Shown: piece after piece, positions 9,853 to 22,222 of the stretch
How the letters are laid out: every line of letters begins with the position of its first letter
Position numbering within the stretch: position 1 is the first letter of the stretch
Source: JAYSSF01 sp043772005
GTDB taxonomy: Bacteria; Patescibacteriota; Gracilibacteria; Absconditabacterales; Absconditicoccaceae
Direction: 5' to 3'
Assembly (NCBI GenBank): GCA_043772005.1
Contig: JAYVGP010000010.1
Span: 59,426-123,425, forward strand
Length of the DNA: 64,000 bases
Notes under the pieces: model-generated
Database searches by the model: none
Seen by the model: the letters and a program-made list of their open reading frames with translations, nothing else
What the model was told of the DNA's origin: nothing
Position numbers and translations under genes: made by a program

Positions 9853-11511
9853 CTAGATGTTTTCTACTATATCCTCAACAACCACATACCAATTTTGTGG
9901 TTCAGACTTAAGTTTACCAATAATAGTCCATGTCTGACCAACCTGAAAGTCAATCAGCCTTATTCATTTACTCCATCGCATCGCATCAAATACTACCCCA
10001 TCATAGTTGATGGTAAATTTAAGATGTCAGTTGCCTTTCTGTCCTACTTTGCGTACGGCAGTAATCACCACGTCAGGCCAAGCAAATAGTGGCTCACGAT
10101 TCCCCTCTCCAAAAGGAGCAAATTTAAGTACCTGCTTCACTGTATGATACGTCATCTCATGTGGTAAGATAATAGTATCAATCGTTGATTCTTTGTCTGG
10201 TCTACCGTCTTGTAGATTAATTGTACAATACTCCTGCATCAACACACAGGCTGCATCAAACTTATCTTGATGTACCGTAAAGCCTCATGCTTGCTTATGT
10301 CATCCATATCTATCAAGCAACTCTCTCGCATGATATAACATTTCAATCACAGAAAAATATCCTGGACCTCTGAGACTTGCAACCATCACTCATTTTTCTT
10401 GGTCATGTTTATAGACTAAGGATGGCTTATAATAGCGCTCTGTTAGCCTACCGGACACAATTCCTACCACTCCCTCATGAAAATCTACTCACCCAGCAAT
10501 CAATAAATGATGTTCATGATTGACCTGCTCTTCACCCAATTTGAACATTTTTTCTTGGATTTGACGACGTTTAGTATTAAGATTATCGATATTTTCCATA
10601 TATTTAATTTGTTTCTCTCCGTGGTGTAATAGTGTCCACAATGAATCATAAGGAGACATAATGCGACCACCAGCATTGATTCTCGGTCAGATCATATATC
10701 AGATATGATAACTATCTACTGGTCATTTAATATTAATATAATCAATAAATCATAGTAATGATTGAGGTACTCACTGACGAGTATTAAGGTATTCCAGTCA
10801 TAGCTTCACAAAGAGACGATTCTCTCATGTCAGTGGTACACAATCAGCCACGGTACCCATCGCTACCATCGGAAGCAAGTAGCGAATCACCTGCTGCATA
10901 CGTCACGTGCTATATCACAAACGCTGCATCATACCTACTGCTACCTTAAACGCTACACCAACACCACAAATACCCTTAAACTCATAATCAGGAGAAGTTT
11001 GAGGACTAATAACTGCTACGGCTTGCGGAATCTCATCAAGCTGCTTATGATGATCAGTAATCACCACATCCAGTCCAATCTCACGGGCATGTAACATCTC
11101 TGCTACAGCTGTAATACCGTTATCTACTGTAATCACGAGATCTACGCCAGCGGCCTTCATCTCGTCTAGGTGATATGATTTAATCCCATAACCATCTTCT
11201 AGTCTATTGGGTAGTCTGACTGTAATAGATGGATGCTTGAGAATATTACGGATAAATACATATAACAACCAACTACTCGTTACTCCATCTACATCGTAAT
11301 CACCAAAAATCGCAATCTTCTCTCCCTTATCAACTGCTTCTAAGATACGTTTTATTCCTATCTCAAAATCTGATAGCAGTGATGGCTTGATCCAGTAATC
11401 ACGAAATGTAGGATTAAAAAACTGATCCTGAGAGTCAGTAATACCTCTCATCTCCAAGAGTCTATCAATAAGAGGCGTATCAAAAGCAGTCGACTGAATA
11501 GTATATTTCAT
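9853..11511 (-). CDS. recJ: single-stranded-DNA exonuclease RecJ
   Basis: 552 aa, near the usual length. RecJ degrades ssDNA 5'-3' in recombination and mismatch repair. DHH phosphoesterase motifs are clear: 'IFGDYDVDGVTSSWLL' (motif I), 'LVITVDNGI' (II), 'VVITDHHKQLDEIP' (III, DHH) and 'GICGVGVAFKVAVGMM' (IV). DHHA1 motif GG-type residues and a C-terminal OB-like region ('GQTWTIIGKLKSEPQNWYVV') follow. Several UGA Gly codons fall in the second half. The stop TAG is 2 bp from the stop of the convergent gene at 9850. Confidence 0.95.
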
Positions 11512-11598
11512 AAAACAGATATCAATTCTCTAAACAAAAAACCGCCACACAAGAATATATCTTACATAGTGATTTTAGCATTAATTACCACGGCTTAT

Positions 11599-12174
11599 TT
11601 ATTTTTTAGTAGTAGCTCCAGCAGATCATACCTCTCATTGAATTTGGAACTCATAGACATTATCAACCTTCTGGTATGAGGGGATCTGGATATTTGAAAG
11701 AAACTCCAGTTGGGTGAGTTTATCGATTACTCAATCTTTTTGATAAATAGTATTAAGATCAAGTACTTTCCCCCTCAGTCAAATCCTTTGTTGATCTACT
11801 ACAATATCGGACAACTCAACTGCTCAGACACCATTATTACCAATACTCCTCACCTTAACATACATCTCAATCAGTGAATCAATATAGTTCGACCATACTG
11901 AATGCTCGATATTTTTCTCAATATGCTTCGCAATTTCATATTTGACGGCTTCTTGTGATTTATTGAGCTCAAGTAGCTCATTATCTTTCTCTTCTACCTT
12001 CTTGTTAAGTTGAGAAATTTTACTCGCAACATTTGGTATACTATTAAAGCCATATGCCGATAAGTCAGTATTTTGGATGAAAAGAAAAACCCATCATAGA
12101 GCTAGTCATATAATCACAAAGATAAAAATACCAACCAATCTACCCCGTAATGTTTGATTATCTACGTTATTCAT
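11599..12174 (-). CDS. PilN-like type IV pilus assembly protein (bitopic membrane protein)
   Basis: 191 aa. Short cytoplasmic N-terminus ending in RGR, one membrane helix (residues ~13-33, 'LVGIFIFVIIGLALWWVFLF'), a coiled coil (~50-80), and a C-terminal domain with 'VELSDIVVDQQRIGLRGKV' and 'IDKLTQLEFLSNIQI' that follows the ferredoxin-like PilN pattern. PilN anchors the pilus machine to the inner membrane with PilM and PilO. No PilM or PilO is adjacent, so this is a fold-level guess. It has its own consensus promoter. Confidence 0.45.
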
Positions 12175-12206
12175 CCACACACCCAGTATAAAATAAATTA
12201 TATATA

Positions 12207-12235
12207 ATTATAGTCAGACCTAATCTGTTTGTCAA
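12207..12235 (-). promoter_or_regulatory. consensus sigma70 promoter for the PilN-like gene
   Basis: Minus strand TTGACA (12235-12230), exactly 17-bp spacer, TATAAT (12212-12207), 32 bp from the ATG. Both hexamers are perfect. Confidence 0.75.
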
Positions 12236-12242
12236 ATTAGTA

Positions 12243-13409
12243 TTACTTGAGAGTTATTCAGTAACTACCGAGCTCTCTACCGGCAATCTCTATCTTAAGA
12301 TCAGTATATCATGACTTCAGTCAAAGTGCTATTATTTTTATTACACCATTGCTTATTTTTGTGATAACTGGGTCATCAAATGCAATAATTCAATTAGTGT
12401 CACGAACAACGATACGATGAGTCAGTTTACCATCATACAAAGATTTTGTATTTACATCATAAATCTTGATAAAAAATATAAATTTTCTCTTAACTTCAAT
12501 CGTTTCTTGTGATGCAAGTCAGACTACCTGATATTGATATTTCTTCATCACACTATTTGTAGTAGCGGTGGGAGTAGGAATCGTAACTGGAGCAACAGCA
12601 TGAGTTGGTTCTTTAACTATGATAGATACTGGTGACTCTTTTGTTGTAGTAGTATTTTTTATTATTTTTGAAGATTGGTTGATTGATTTTGCTATAGTCT
12701 GGTTTTCCAAGAATGAAATCGGATCCATGGTATTAGCAATCATATATGATCTACAAATAGCAGAATTAACCATATCATAATATGATAACCCTACATTACA
12801 ATCATGGTAGCTATAAGGATAAAACCATTGAGTACTAGTCGTAATTTGAAAATCTAAGTGATTACCGTACTGTCCGTAAGTAGTACCACTATTACCTACT
12901 TTACCAATTAGTGCTCCTTCCTTAATATTATCTCCAACCTTAAAATACATCTCATCCAAGTGAGAATATGATGAATAAATATACGAACCATTGTATTTGT
13001 GCTTGATCGTAATACTATTACCAATACCAAATTTGTATGATGCCTGTACTATCGTACCATCTGAAATTGCATAGACGGGCGTACCTTTGGATGTAACAAT
13101 ATCAACTCATGGACTAGAACCAGACTGCGTATCTCGCCCATCATTGTATGTACCTCACCACAAATCAGAGTACACAAGCCTATAAAGCTCATCTTTTTTA
13201 TAAGTCTCGCTCTTACCTCATACAATCTTTGGAAGATCAATGATACAGCCATCAGGCATCTTATTCCAATGTACACTCTTACATTCATCTAATGGTTTAG
13301 ATATTTGTTTAATTGGATATGACCATCCAGTCAACATCAAAAAACCTCACGCTACTCCAGCAATCACTAAGAATCGATATACAATCACAATGCTCTTGAA
13401 TTTTCCCAT
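12243..13409 (-). CDS. secreted M23/LytM-like peptidase-fold protein with degenerate active site
   Basis: 388 aa. N-terminal signal/anchor helix (residues ~8-30), then a LytM domain: 'SSPGVDIVTSKGTPVYAISDG', 'YSSYSHLDEM', 'VGNSGTTYGQYGNHLDFQI'. In active M23 enzymes the first motif is HxxxD and the last HLHF. Here the first His is Ser/Pro and HLHF is HLDF, so two of the metal/catalytic residues are lost while the Asp and SHL remain. That suggests an EnvC/NlpD-like activator or binding role. A Pro/Thr-rich linker (~280-310) and a C-terminal Ig-like domain follow. Preceded by a perfect promoter. Confidence 0.8.
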
Positions 13410-13442
13410 TGCTTGACTAATGTAATAAAGTAACTTGATATA

Positions 13443-13471
13443 ATTATATCGTTAAATACAAAATTTGTCAA
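13443..13471 (-). promoter_or_regulatory. consensus sigma70 promoter for the M23-like gene
   Basis: Minus strand TTGACA (13471-13466), 17-bp spacer, TATAAT (13448-13443), 33 bp before the ATG at 13409. Both hexamers are perfect. Confidence 0.78.
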
Positions 13472-13496
13472 ATCTTTAATACATTATTAAAAAAAT

Positions 13497-13835
13497 ATGT
13501 CAGCTATCTGTGTACAAATACCATATGATGTCTATGAATCAAACAAAGAAATGGTAGTAGTACTACCACTTGCTGGCGTATCTAAAAATGATATCTCAAT
13601 TACCCTCAATCAATATGAGCTGACCATTAATGGTAAGAGAGCTAAACCACATCTGAAGTCAGATATAGTGAATGTACAAGAAGAATGTTATCGATGAGAA
13701 TTCACACAGATAATTAGTCTCCCTCAATCAGTATTTTTTGAAAAAATCCACAGCCATTTTGGTGTGGACAATATTCTTACAATTACAATTCCTAAATTAC
13801 AAATTCCAGAGCAGATCAAAATAATAGTAGACTAA
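13497..13835 (+). CDS. Hsp20/alpha-crystallin family small heat-shock protein
   Basis: 112 aa, a small member. ATP-independent holdase chaperone. The alpha-crystallin domain is seen in 'MVVVLPLAGVSKNDISITL', 'YELTINGKRAKP', 'CYRGEFTQIISLPQSV' (Gly by UGA) and 'VDNILTITIPKLQ', the standard strand order with the A-x-x-x-n-G-v-L-like element near the end. A very short N-terminal arm and a C-terminal 'IKIIV' that could act as the I-x-I/V anchoring motif. Divergent from the M23-like gene. Confidence 0.82.
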
Positions 13836-13854
13836 TCATATATAACATCTCTAC

Positions 13855-14745
13855 CTAACCAGAGATAGCAGTATAACAAAAGTCTGCTGGCAATCATGCT
13901 TTTCTCACTCATTTTAAGTCTAGTGTTGTATTACGATATGATCATTGCGCACTAATTGTGACATACTGGGTTGGAATATAAACACCAACATTTGACTGTA
14001 CACAGTAATGTCATGTAGTTGATGATGTATTTGCAATCATAAGCATATATTTACCTCCAGCAATAAGCTCGGGGTCATCTCCAGCCGTAACAGATAAGAT
14101 ATTTGTCTGCCCATTAGCTGCACTAGCTGCACTAACGCCCGTTGACCATCAAGCAAGAAAATTAAGGTTATTATCTACACGAGTCACGAGCGACGTAAAT
14201 CATGTTGTTCCATATACAGTGAGAGATGGATAAGAAGAACTACCATTTTGAACAGATTTAAGATCAGAATCACTAATAGAGGTTACATATCACTCTCCTC
14301 CATTATATGTTGAGGGAACAATAGTAGCGTTATCTTCCAATAGAATAATCGGCACACATCATCCTGGCGGAATCAAATATCATACACTGGTTACAGTACT
14401 CGCATTACATGTTGATGTATAAGATGGATTAGAAGTGTTGTCATCTCACAAACTAGTGGACGAGGCATAGATCGATGAAATAAACGATCCAGAGAAGTTA
14501 TTAGTAACTGTAGTAGATCATGAAGCTACCGTATCCTCAAAACCATATTTGCGTACTTTGCCATTAGTCTTAACCAGTGCAAGTTCCAATCAAGCGTTGG
14601 CAATGTAGTACGATTTATAGTAATCATGAAATGAGGCACTTAGTTTAAGTAAATTATTAATGTACGCAGTAACAAGCAAAGCACTTAATGATGACATCAT
14701 AAGAAGGAATAGCGTGATGATGAGAATATTTGCCTTGATTTTCAT
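13855..14745 (-). CDS. PilX/GspK-like pilus-associated secreted protein
   Basis: 296 aa. N-terminus 'MKIKANILIITLFLLMMSSLSALLV' (residues 1-25) is a short basic stretch plus a hydrophobic helix, followed by 'YYIANAGLELALVK', the pattern seen after the pilin-like helix in PilX/GspK-type proteins. The rest is Ser/Thr/Asn-rich and beta-like, consistent with an extracellular domain, and contains four Cys. A classic G/E prepilin cleavage site is not obvious. Many UGA Gly codons. Convergent with hsp20 (19-bp gap). Confidence 0.55.
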
Positions 14746-14793
14746 GCCACAAATGATATTGATAAACTCTGTAATTGCAAATATAAAAAACCC

Positions 14794-15957
14794 ATGAAAA
14801 TACTATTTGTACTTGATCATTTTTATCCATATGTTGGATGATGAGAGACTCTATTTTATGAGCTCACTCGTGGATTAATCAATCAATGAAATAAAGTTAC
14901 TGTTATCACATCACATTATGACGCAAAACTCAAGCAACAAGAAGCAATAGATTGAGTAAATATTATAAGAGTTGGGTCCAATAGGATAAATTTTCAACGA
15001 TATTCAATCAAGGTAGCAATTAGTGAAATAACAAAATGATGATATGATATTATTCATGGATCAACATACTTCAGCATAATACCCACCCGAATAGTCAGTA
15101 AGCGAACATGAGTTAAGTCAGTCCTTACAGTACACGAAATTTACGGTAGACTACGATATCAGTTTATAGGATGGATATGATGAATCAATTATTTTTATGA
15201 ATGGTGTAGTCTGACCCTGCTATCATTTGATCATTACATTTGTGTAAGTAATTATACCAAGAACTGTATCAGGGTAATGTATGGAATACCAGATCATAAA
15301 CTTAATACAGTATATAATGGAATAGATTATAATTTCTGGGATTCTAAGTTAGTCAGCGAAAGAGAGATTCAGAATCTCAAAAAACAATATAATATCGAAG
15401 AAAGCTATATATGACTTTATTTTGGTAGAATGGGAGTAGCAAAAGGGATGGACGACGTACTCAAGGCAATCCCACACATCATCAAACAAATACCAAACTA
15501 TAAGCAGATATTAATTACTCCCAAAAAGCAATCATCAAGAATACTTGGCGTAAAAAATACATTTTCTATAGAAGAAATTGAGGAATTTATCAAGCAAAAT
15601 AAACTAGAAAAAAACATTATACGAATAGAATCCATACCAAGAGAGCTACTAAGATCTCGAATCAAAATAGCCGACGTAGCCATATTACCAAGTCGTGCTG
15701 AAGGATTTTGATTTGCAGTAAGCGAAGTATGCGCCTTATGAACTAATCTTATCACCACAAATGTTGCTTCAATTCCTGAAGTTGTCTATGGATCAATCAA
15801 TTTTGCTGAACCAACCAATTCACAAGATATAAGTCAGAAAGTTATAAATTTTTATCATAATATATATGAAAGCATAACTGAAAAGAGATTTGAACGATGA
15901 GAGTGCATTAACCATACAATTGTAATTTATCAATCCATAATGAAAAAATGAAAATAG
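14794..15957 (+). CDS. family 4 glycosyltransferase
   Basis: 387 aa, GT-B fold retaining glycosyltransferase. N-terminal 'MKILFVLDHFYPYVGGGETLF' pattern (residues 1-21, with the Gly pair by UGA), 'YDIIHGSTY', 'SVLTVHEIYGR', 'VYNGIDYNFW', 'YFGRMGVAKGMDDVL' and the C-terminal E-x7-E region 'PSRAEGFGFAVSEVCALG'. Donor and acceptor sugars cannot be deduced. It opens the plus-strand half of the glycan locus and overlaps the next glycosyltransferase by 10 bp. Confidence 0.93.
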
Positions 15958-17096
15958 CAATGATCAGTGAGTGACGAGAACCTATCTATGGATGAGGGCA
16001 AGTACATGTTAAATATTTATGCGAATGACTAATTAACAACCATTGATGTATAATAGACCTATTTGTAAGATCATTAAAGGATGAGTCATGAAAAATCTAT
16101 AATCAAAACGAATCACTACTAGATGGAAAACGAAAAATATTTAGAACCTGAACAGTGAGTAGCTTTTTCTCAATTCCATATAGAATATTATGGCTAATTC
16201 AAATAACTCGAATATTATATTGGAAAACAAAAAAAGAAAAATATGATATTATCCATGGTCACGCATTATTACCCTGAATACCAATTAAAATAGTTTCCCT
16301 ACTCACTTGAACTCCTTGTATATATACAGTACATGGCACTATGCATCTTGATAAATGAATTAAAGGTTTGTTCTACTGGATAGAATTATATCTTATCACA
16401 AAGATAAGATATAGTGCTCAAATATCATTTTGAAGTAAAATATTATCATATCAAAATACTAACACAAACATACATATCACATATTGATGAGTAGAAGTAG
16501 AAGATTTTGATAAACAAAATTTAATAACAAGAAACTGAGTCCAATTTTTAATAGTAGCAAGAATAGATTGGCAAAAAAATCATGAACAACTAATAGAAGC
16601 AATCAATATAGTTGATAGAAATTTTTTATTAAAAAAATGATTTCATCTCAATATTGTAGGAGATGGCCCACTGAAAGATAAAATATTACAAAAAATAAAA
16701 ATACATAATTTAGAATCATATATTACCTATAAGTGAAAATTATTTGGCTGAGATAAAATTAAAGAATACAAATCAAATCAAGTTTTTATACTGCCATCAT
16801 TAGCTGAATGACAACCACTCACAATACTAGAAGCAATGGCAAGCAAGCTTATGCTATTGGTATCTGACGTTGGAGACAATAAGGTATTTGTTAGTCAAAA
16901 AACATGAATTATTATACCACCCAATAATACTATACTTTTAAAAAATGCTATTATTAGAATATTAGAACTCACACCTAAACAGATTAGTGAGTCATGAAAA
17001 TTATCATATCAAAAAGTTCAGGATTATAGTTGGTGAAATCTATGTACACATACATATGAAATATTTCAATCCACACTTAGATCTAGTTTAAAGTAG
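15948..17096 (+). CDS. family 4 glycosyltransferase
   Basis: 382 aa, GT-B fold. 'MKIAMISEGREPIYGGGQVH', 'YDIIHGHALLPGIPIKI', 'YTVHGTMHLDKG', 'FLIVARIDWQKNHEQLIEA', 'IVGDGPLKDKI' and 'LPSLAEGQPLTILEAMA' are typical of GT4 enzymes. Most of its glycines are UGA, among the densest in the window. Start ATG lies inside the end of the preceding glycosyltransferase (10-bp overlap), so translation is coupled. Sugar specificity unknown. Confidence 0.92.
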
Positions 17097-17352
17097 ATCG
17101 AATAATAATTATAGGTTTCGTCATTCCTCTACTATAAATGCTCACACATCCTCCAATTTTCTTATTTAATTTGTATCTTGTGTAGTAGATACAGCAATAA
17201 TAGGAAATCAAGTATTGATATATTATATTGAATAAATTTTAATACAATAAATAAAATACCATAGTATTACTTGAAATGCATAGAGTATATCATTATATTA
17301 GTAACCTTGCAAGATCACTAAGAAATATCCATTTTATTAAATTTTACTTCAG

Positions 17353-18333
17353 ATGATAGTAGTACGTACACCATTAAGAATGAGTTTTGTCTGATGAGGA
17401 AGTGATATAGCTTCATTTTATCGTAAACAAGGATGAGCAGTTTTAAGTACTAGTATTGATAAATATGTATATATAACCCTCAATAAAAAATTTGACAATA
17501 AATTAAGGTTAAGCTATAGTAAAACAGAAATTGTAGATTCAAGTAATGAATTAGAACACGATCTCGCGAAAATGATACTCAATTATAAATGAATAACTCA
17601 ATGAATAGAAATTGTATCCATAGCAGATATACCATCTGAGGGTTCTTGACTAGGATCATCATCATCATTTACCATAGCAATGTTACACGCACTATGAGCG
17701 TATCAAAATAAACACCAATCACAGGAAGATCTAGCCGAACAAAGCTGTCATATTGAAATTGATTTATGCCAAAAACCAATTTGAAAACAAGATCAGTATG
17801 CCGCAGCCTATGGCTGATTTAACTTTATTGAATTTATGCAAGATGATTCAGTAAAAGTAACACCAATAGTTTTTTCAAAAGAAAAAAAGAAAGAATTAGA
17901 GTCAAATTTATTATTATTCTACACAGGAAAAACAAGGAGCGCTAATAATATCTTAGCAGAACAATCAATAGATTTATGAAAAAAATTAGATAAAATTGAA
18001 TGAATGAGAAAAATGGTTACACTAGCATATCAATTAAAAAAAGATCTAGAAAATAACAATCTAGAAACATTTGGACCATTGCTACATGAAAATCGGCTAC
18101 TTAAAAAGCAAATGGCATCAGCAATAAGCAATCCTCAAATAGACGAACGATATTCAAAAGCAATGAGTGCTGGAGCAGAATGATGAAAATTACTATGAGC
18201 CTGAGGGGGGGGATTTTTAGTATTTTATGTACAGCCACAATATCATAATACAGTAATTGAATCATTAAAAGACCTACAATATATACCATTTAGCTTTGAT
18301 AATGAATGATCAAAAGTTATCTACTACAAATAA
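17353..18333 (+). CDS. hddA: D-glycero-alpha-D-manno-heptose 7-phosphate kinase (GHMP kinase)
   Basis: 326 aa. 'RTPLRMSFVGGGSDIASFY' at the N-terminus and 'GAVLSTSIDKYVYITLN' are near-diagnostic for HddA; the GHMP phosphate loop is 'GSWLGSSSSF'-like, read here as 'SEGSGLGSSSSFTIAML' around residue 97. It phosphorylates heptose-7-P to the 1,7-bisphosphate on the way to GDP-D-alpha-D-heptose. Of 27 Gly codons I count 16 UGA. The partner genes gmhA, gmhB and hddC lie on the minus strand at 25-27 kb. A 256-bp gap with no visible gene precedes it. Confidence 0.92.
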
Positions 18334-18369
18334 ATTGCTTTTATTTTTACATAATATAAACTCTAAATA

Positions 18370-19026
18370 ATGAAGTTCACATGAGAAAGAATTGAATGAA
18401 AACAATTATGGTTTAATATAAGATTTGCAGATCACTTTCCAAGATATGATTTTGCCAAAAAATATTGTAAAGATAAAATTGTAGTTGATATCGCATCCGG
18501 TACTGGGTATGGTTCCTATGAATTATCTAAAGTCGCACAAAAGGTAATTGGCATTGATATTGATGGGCAAAGTATTGAGTCAGCACAAAAAACATATTCT
18601 AACTCAAATTTAGAATACAGATTAGGTAACTGACAAAAAATAGACCTACCAGATGAATCAACTGATGTAGTAATATCTTTCGAAACAATCGAACATATTA
18701 TTGATTATCATGAATTTATGAACGAAATTAAAAGAATATTAAAACCATGATGAGTATTAGTTCTTTCTACTCCAAATTACATATGAGAAATATCTAAAAA
18801 CATCTACCATGTTTCAAATTTTACCACTATTCATCTTGTAGATCTATTTAAAAAGTATTACGAAAATTTTGAGATATTTTATCAGTGAAAGCATCTTTTC
18901 CCATTCCCCTGAAGGGGATTTTTACAAGTTATATGATCTTGGTTTGGGTACAAAAGGGACGTGATCATTAGACCAAAAAAACCAAATTTTGAACATCATG
19001 TTACTCTGATTGTAGCAAAGAAATAA
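18370..19026 (+). CDS. class I SAM-dependent methyltransferase
   Basis: 218 aa. Motif I 'VVDIASGTGYGSYELSK', acidic post-I 'VIGIDIDGQSI', 'VISFETIEHI' (motif II/E-H) and 'KRILKPGGVLVLSTPNY' are the standard Methyltransf_11/23 pattern. It opens with 'MKFTGERIEGKQLWFN', a start often seen in methyltransferases of surface-glycan clusters. Probably modifies a sugar or lipid-linked intermediate here; substrate unknown. Confidence 0.88.
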
Positions 19027-19056
19027 AAGTACTTTTAAATTACATTGCCCTAAAAA

Positions 19057-19803
19057 ATGAATAAAAATTATAAAAAATTCATACATAATATCAGAGATAC
19101 AGACACGTATCTAAGAGAAAGAAGATCTCCTTACATTACAGATCACTCATTCCCAACATTATATGGAATAAAGAAAAATCTAGAAAAATTTATCAAAATG
19201 ACAGATGAAAAAAGTAATAAGATATTAGATCTAGGATGTTGATGTAAGCCATATCAATCATTTTTTTCAGGATACTGAGATTATATTTGAACCGATATAG
19301 TTGATGGACCATATGTAGATATAGTAACACCAAGCCATCTACTACCTTTCGAAAAAGACTATTTCGATTACCTAATATGCACACAGTCTCTTGAACATAC
19401 AGAGGAAATCACAAAAACAATCAAAGAAATATATAGAGTAGTAAAACCAGGATGATTAATCTTTATATCAGTTCCATTCTTATATCAAGAACATGCGGCA
19501 CCATATGATTTTTGGAGATTTACCAGATTCTGACTAGAAAAAATATTCGCAGATTTTGAGATATTATCTATCAATTGATCAACAGGTTACTTCTGAACGA
19601 TGTGTTTTTTTATCAATACATTATTTTCTCACGGAAATAAATTAAGACGAGTATTTACTCCAATATTTGTGATTACTAATTTAATATGACTATTATGAGA
19701 TAAACTAATTCAATATATTTGACGCTTTATTGGAAAATCAATTATAAAAAATAATTATAATCAATTTACTAATGATTATTGTATTATTCTAAAAAAAACA
19801 TAA
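19057..19803 (+). CDS. class I SAM-dependent methyltransferase
   Basis: 248 aa. 'KILDLGCGCKPYQSFF' (motif I, Gly by UGA), 'YIGTDIVDGPYVDIV', 'LICTQSLEHTEE', 'IYRVVKPGGLIFISVPF' and 'HAAPYDFWRFTRFGLEKIF' match glycan-cluster methyltransferases. The C-terminal ~70 residues are hydrophobic and basic and may touch the membrane. Last plus-strand gene of the locus; its stop is 5 bp from the stop of the convergent glycosyltransferase at 19809. Confidence 0.88.
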
Positions 19804-19808
19804 CATAA

Positions 19809-20906
19809 CTACGATTGAAAAGTAATTTTCATTATCTTCAGATAATAAAAGATAATAAGATTAATATAGTTAATACCTATCTTTTGAAATTTAGAAAATT
19901 GAATAAAATACAATTCGTCAGTAAATTTATAACTCAATTGACCATAAAAATCTTTATTTGAGGTAATTCGTTCACTTAAAATAAGTTTTTTTTGTTTTAT
20001 AATCCAATTTCTATGTCTAATAATTCGTATAATAGCTTTTAATTTTCATCTTATTCTTATAAGAGGATATCACAAAAAAAGCTGAGTAAACTGAATCATA
20101 ATAAACCGTGGTAAAAGAATCCATAACTGAAATCACTTGTGATAAAAAATGAAGTTACAAATTTGATTTTTAGATCAATGAAAAGACTTCAAAAAGCTAG
20201 GATTTTTACCGAATGAAGCAGATCAAAAATGGCTGACTAAAGAATCGGTAACTATAGCAAGCTTATATCATTTAGATAAAATATTCAAAGACAACCACAC
20301 ATCCTCTCAGTAAGCAAAATATTCACTTAAAAATGGTATTTTAATAATTTCTTTTTTATATAAAAAAGAACAGCCAGATATTACACTTGTGTAACGAATG
20401 GTAGATTGTTTCTCTTCACTAGTAAGATCATGAAACACAGAGTCACAAAATAAATTTGCTATAATCTTACGATCCTTTGTAAATTTCTTAATCTCTTGCT
20501 CGTATCATTGATCTATAATCATACTTCACACTCATCATAAATTTCAATCATGCTCAATCGCATGAACTAGTTTATAAAGCCAATCATAAGACACTACTGT
20601 ATCATTATTCAAAAGACATATATATTTAGATTTAGGTGAAATAAACTGCATGGCAAAATTATTACCACCAGCAAATCATAAATTATAGTCTGGCTGAGCT
20701 ATGATTATTAGTTTTCAACTAATCTCTCTCTCAAATTCACTATTAATTACATCAATAGATCAATCTTGAGAAGCATTATTGACTATGATAATTTCAAAAT
20801 TAGTATAACTCTGATTAAGAATAGAACGAATACAGTCGCTATTATAGTTTATATTATTATAGTTAAGTAGAATAATAGAAACAAGTTTAGGACAATCAAT
20901 TATCAT
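19809..20906 (-). CDS. family 2 glycosyltransferase
   Basis: 365 aa, GT-A fold. 'VSIILLNYNNINYNSDCI', 'NFEIIIVNNASQDGSIDVI' (first Asp region), 'NLGFAGGNNFAMQF', 'YICLLNNDTVVSYDWL' (DxD-equivalent NND) and 'SFLYKKEIIKIPFLSEYFAYGEDVWLSL' (residues ~205-232, ED) are the rhamnosyltransferase-like GT2 signatures. Basic C-terminal extension of ~90 residues. Its ATG is 2 bp past the upstream gene's stop, so it belongs to the long minus-strand operon. Confidence 0.92.
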
Positions 20907-20908
20907 TA

Positions 20909-22216
20909 TTAGTAAACATATGATCTAAAAAGTATTCTAATAAAAATAATTTTGAAAAGTAATATAAAAATTACGAGCATATAAACAAAAAGTGACAGAA
21001 CTCCGAGTATAATCACAATAAAAAACTTAAGAAAATTAAATTTATTAAGATATGTAGTATAGTAAAATTCATCTGTTCATAAAATGAACTCATCAATACT
21101 AATAATTTTTGGCGATATAAGAAATAAAGGAAGTACTACTGTAGTCCATCATCCTATTAAGACTCCATTGAAAAATATGGACCAATATGGTTTCATCAAA
21201 TTAGATAGTTTTTCATTATCTACTTTTGAGAACATCCTTGTGCCAAATATCAAAGAGCTATGTCTCTCAAAGTCTAAAAAATCCGAAAGCCTAATCTTAG
21301 TAGATCATTTTCCTATTGTATAGGATTCAGAAAGTTGACGTAAACGAAGATGGTTATTAAAAGAATCACATCAACAAATAAAATCTAAAATAGCATAATA
21401 CCATGCATTAATATACTGATACTGTAAAAATATAACTGTGCGTACTAAACTATTCCAAATATAAAAATATAATGTGAAAAGAACGTAGCATGTTTCAAAA
21501 GATAAATGTTTCTGAAACATAAGAAATTGATTTCTTATAGAGAAATATGACCAAGAAGCAGATCCATTAACTCTTTTTAAATAAGGGTGATAATGATTCT
21601 TATTAAGTATAAATTTATGATAGTTATACATCTGTATTCACTGCTCTATTCTAATTTTTCGCTCTAAATCTTCTGAACGGAAGAAGTACCTTGGGTCAAT
21701 AATTCATACTTTCTCAATAAAACTAACTGGATAACAAGCGTATTGCACATACCATGATTGTTCTCATCAAGCATTAATACAAGCATTCATAAAAATAAGT
21801 TGATTTTTTGCACAATGACTATATGTCTCACTAAAGACCTCTCAATCAATTAAAATAATATCATCTTCAAGCATTGTAAAATACTCATATCATTGTTCAA
21901 TAATATATTCCATACCAATTGCATATCCTCAAGCAGATCATAAGTTTTTTGTTGGCCTAAGGTAGGTCATATTACATAAACAAGAGTCCAAATAATCATA
22001 CTGCTGATTGATAGAGTTATCAACAATAATTAAGTCGATATTGTCCCTCTTTGATTCAGAGTTAAGATAATTAATCATTCACTGAACATTATTTACATTG
22101 TTATACAGCAAAATTAGAATACAAAAATTTGACTTTTTTGATCATTCAATCTTTTCAATAAAGCCTTTTCGATTTGATCGTCTAAGATTTAATCTATTAT
22201 TGATTATAATATTCAT
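20909..22216 (-). CDS. family 2 glycosyltransferase with C-terminal membrane region
   Basis: 435 aa. 'FCILILLYNNVNNVQGMI', 'DLIIVDNSINQQYDYLD', 'NLGSAGGYAIGMEY' and 'YFTMLEDDIILIDGEV' (EDD acidic motif) are GT2 hallmarks; 'FFRSEDLERKIRI' is the later ED. The C-terminal ~170 residues have several hydrophobic segments and end in two likely membrane helices ('FFIVIILGVLSLFVYML'). It resembles galactofuranosyl-type GT2 proteins in layout. Start chosen at the first in-frame ATG; 6 bp separate it from the FkbM gene stop. Confidence 0.88.
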
Positions 22217-22222
22217 TATATT

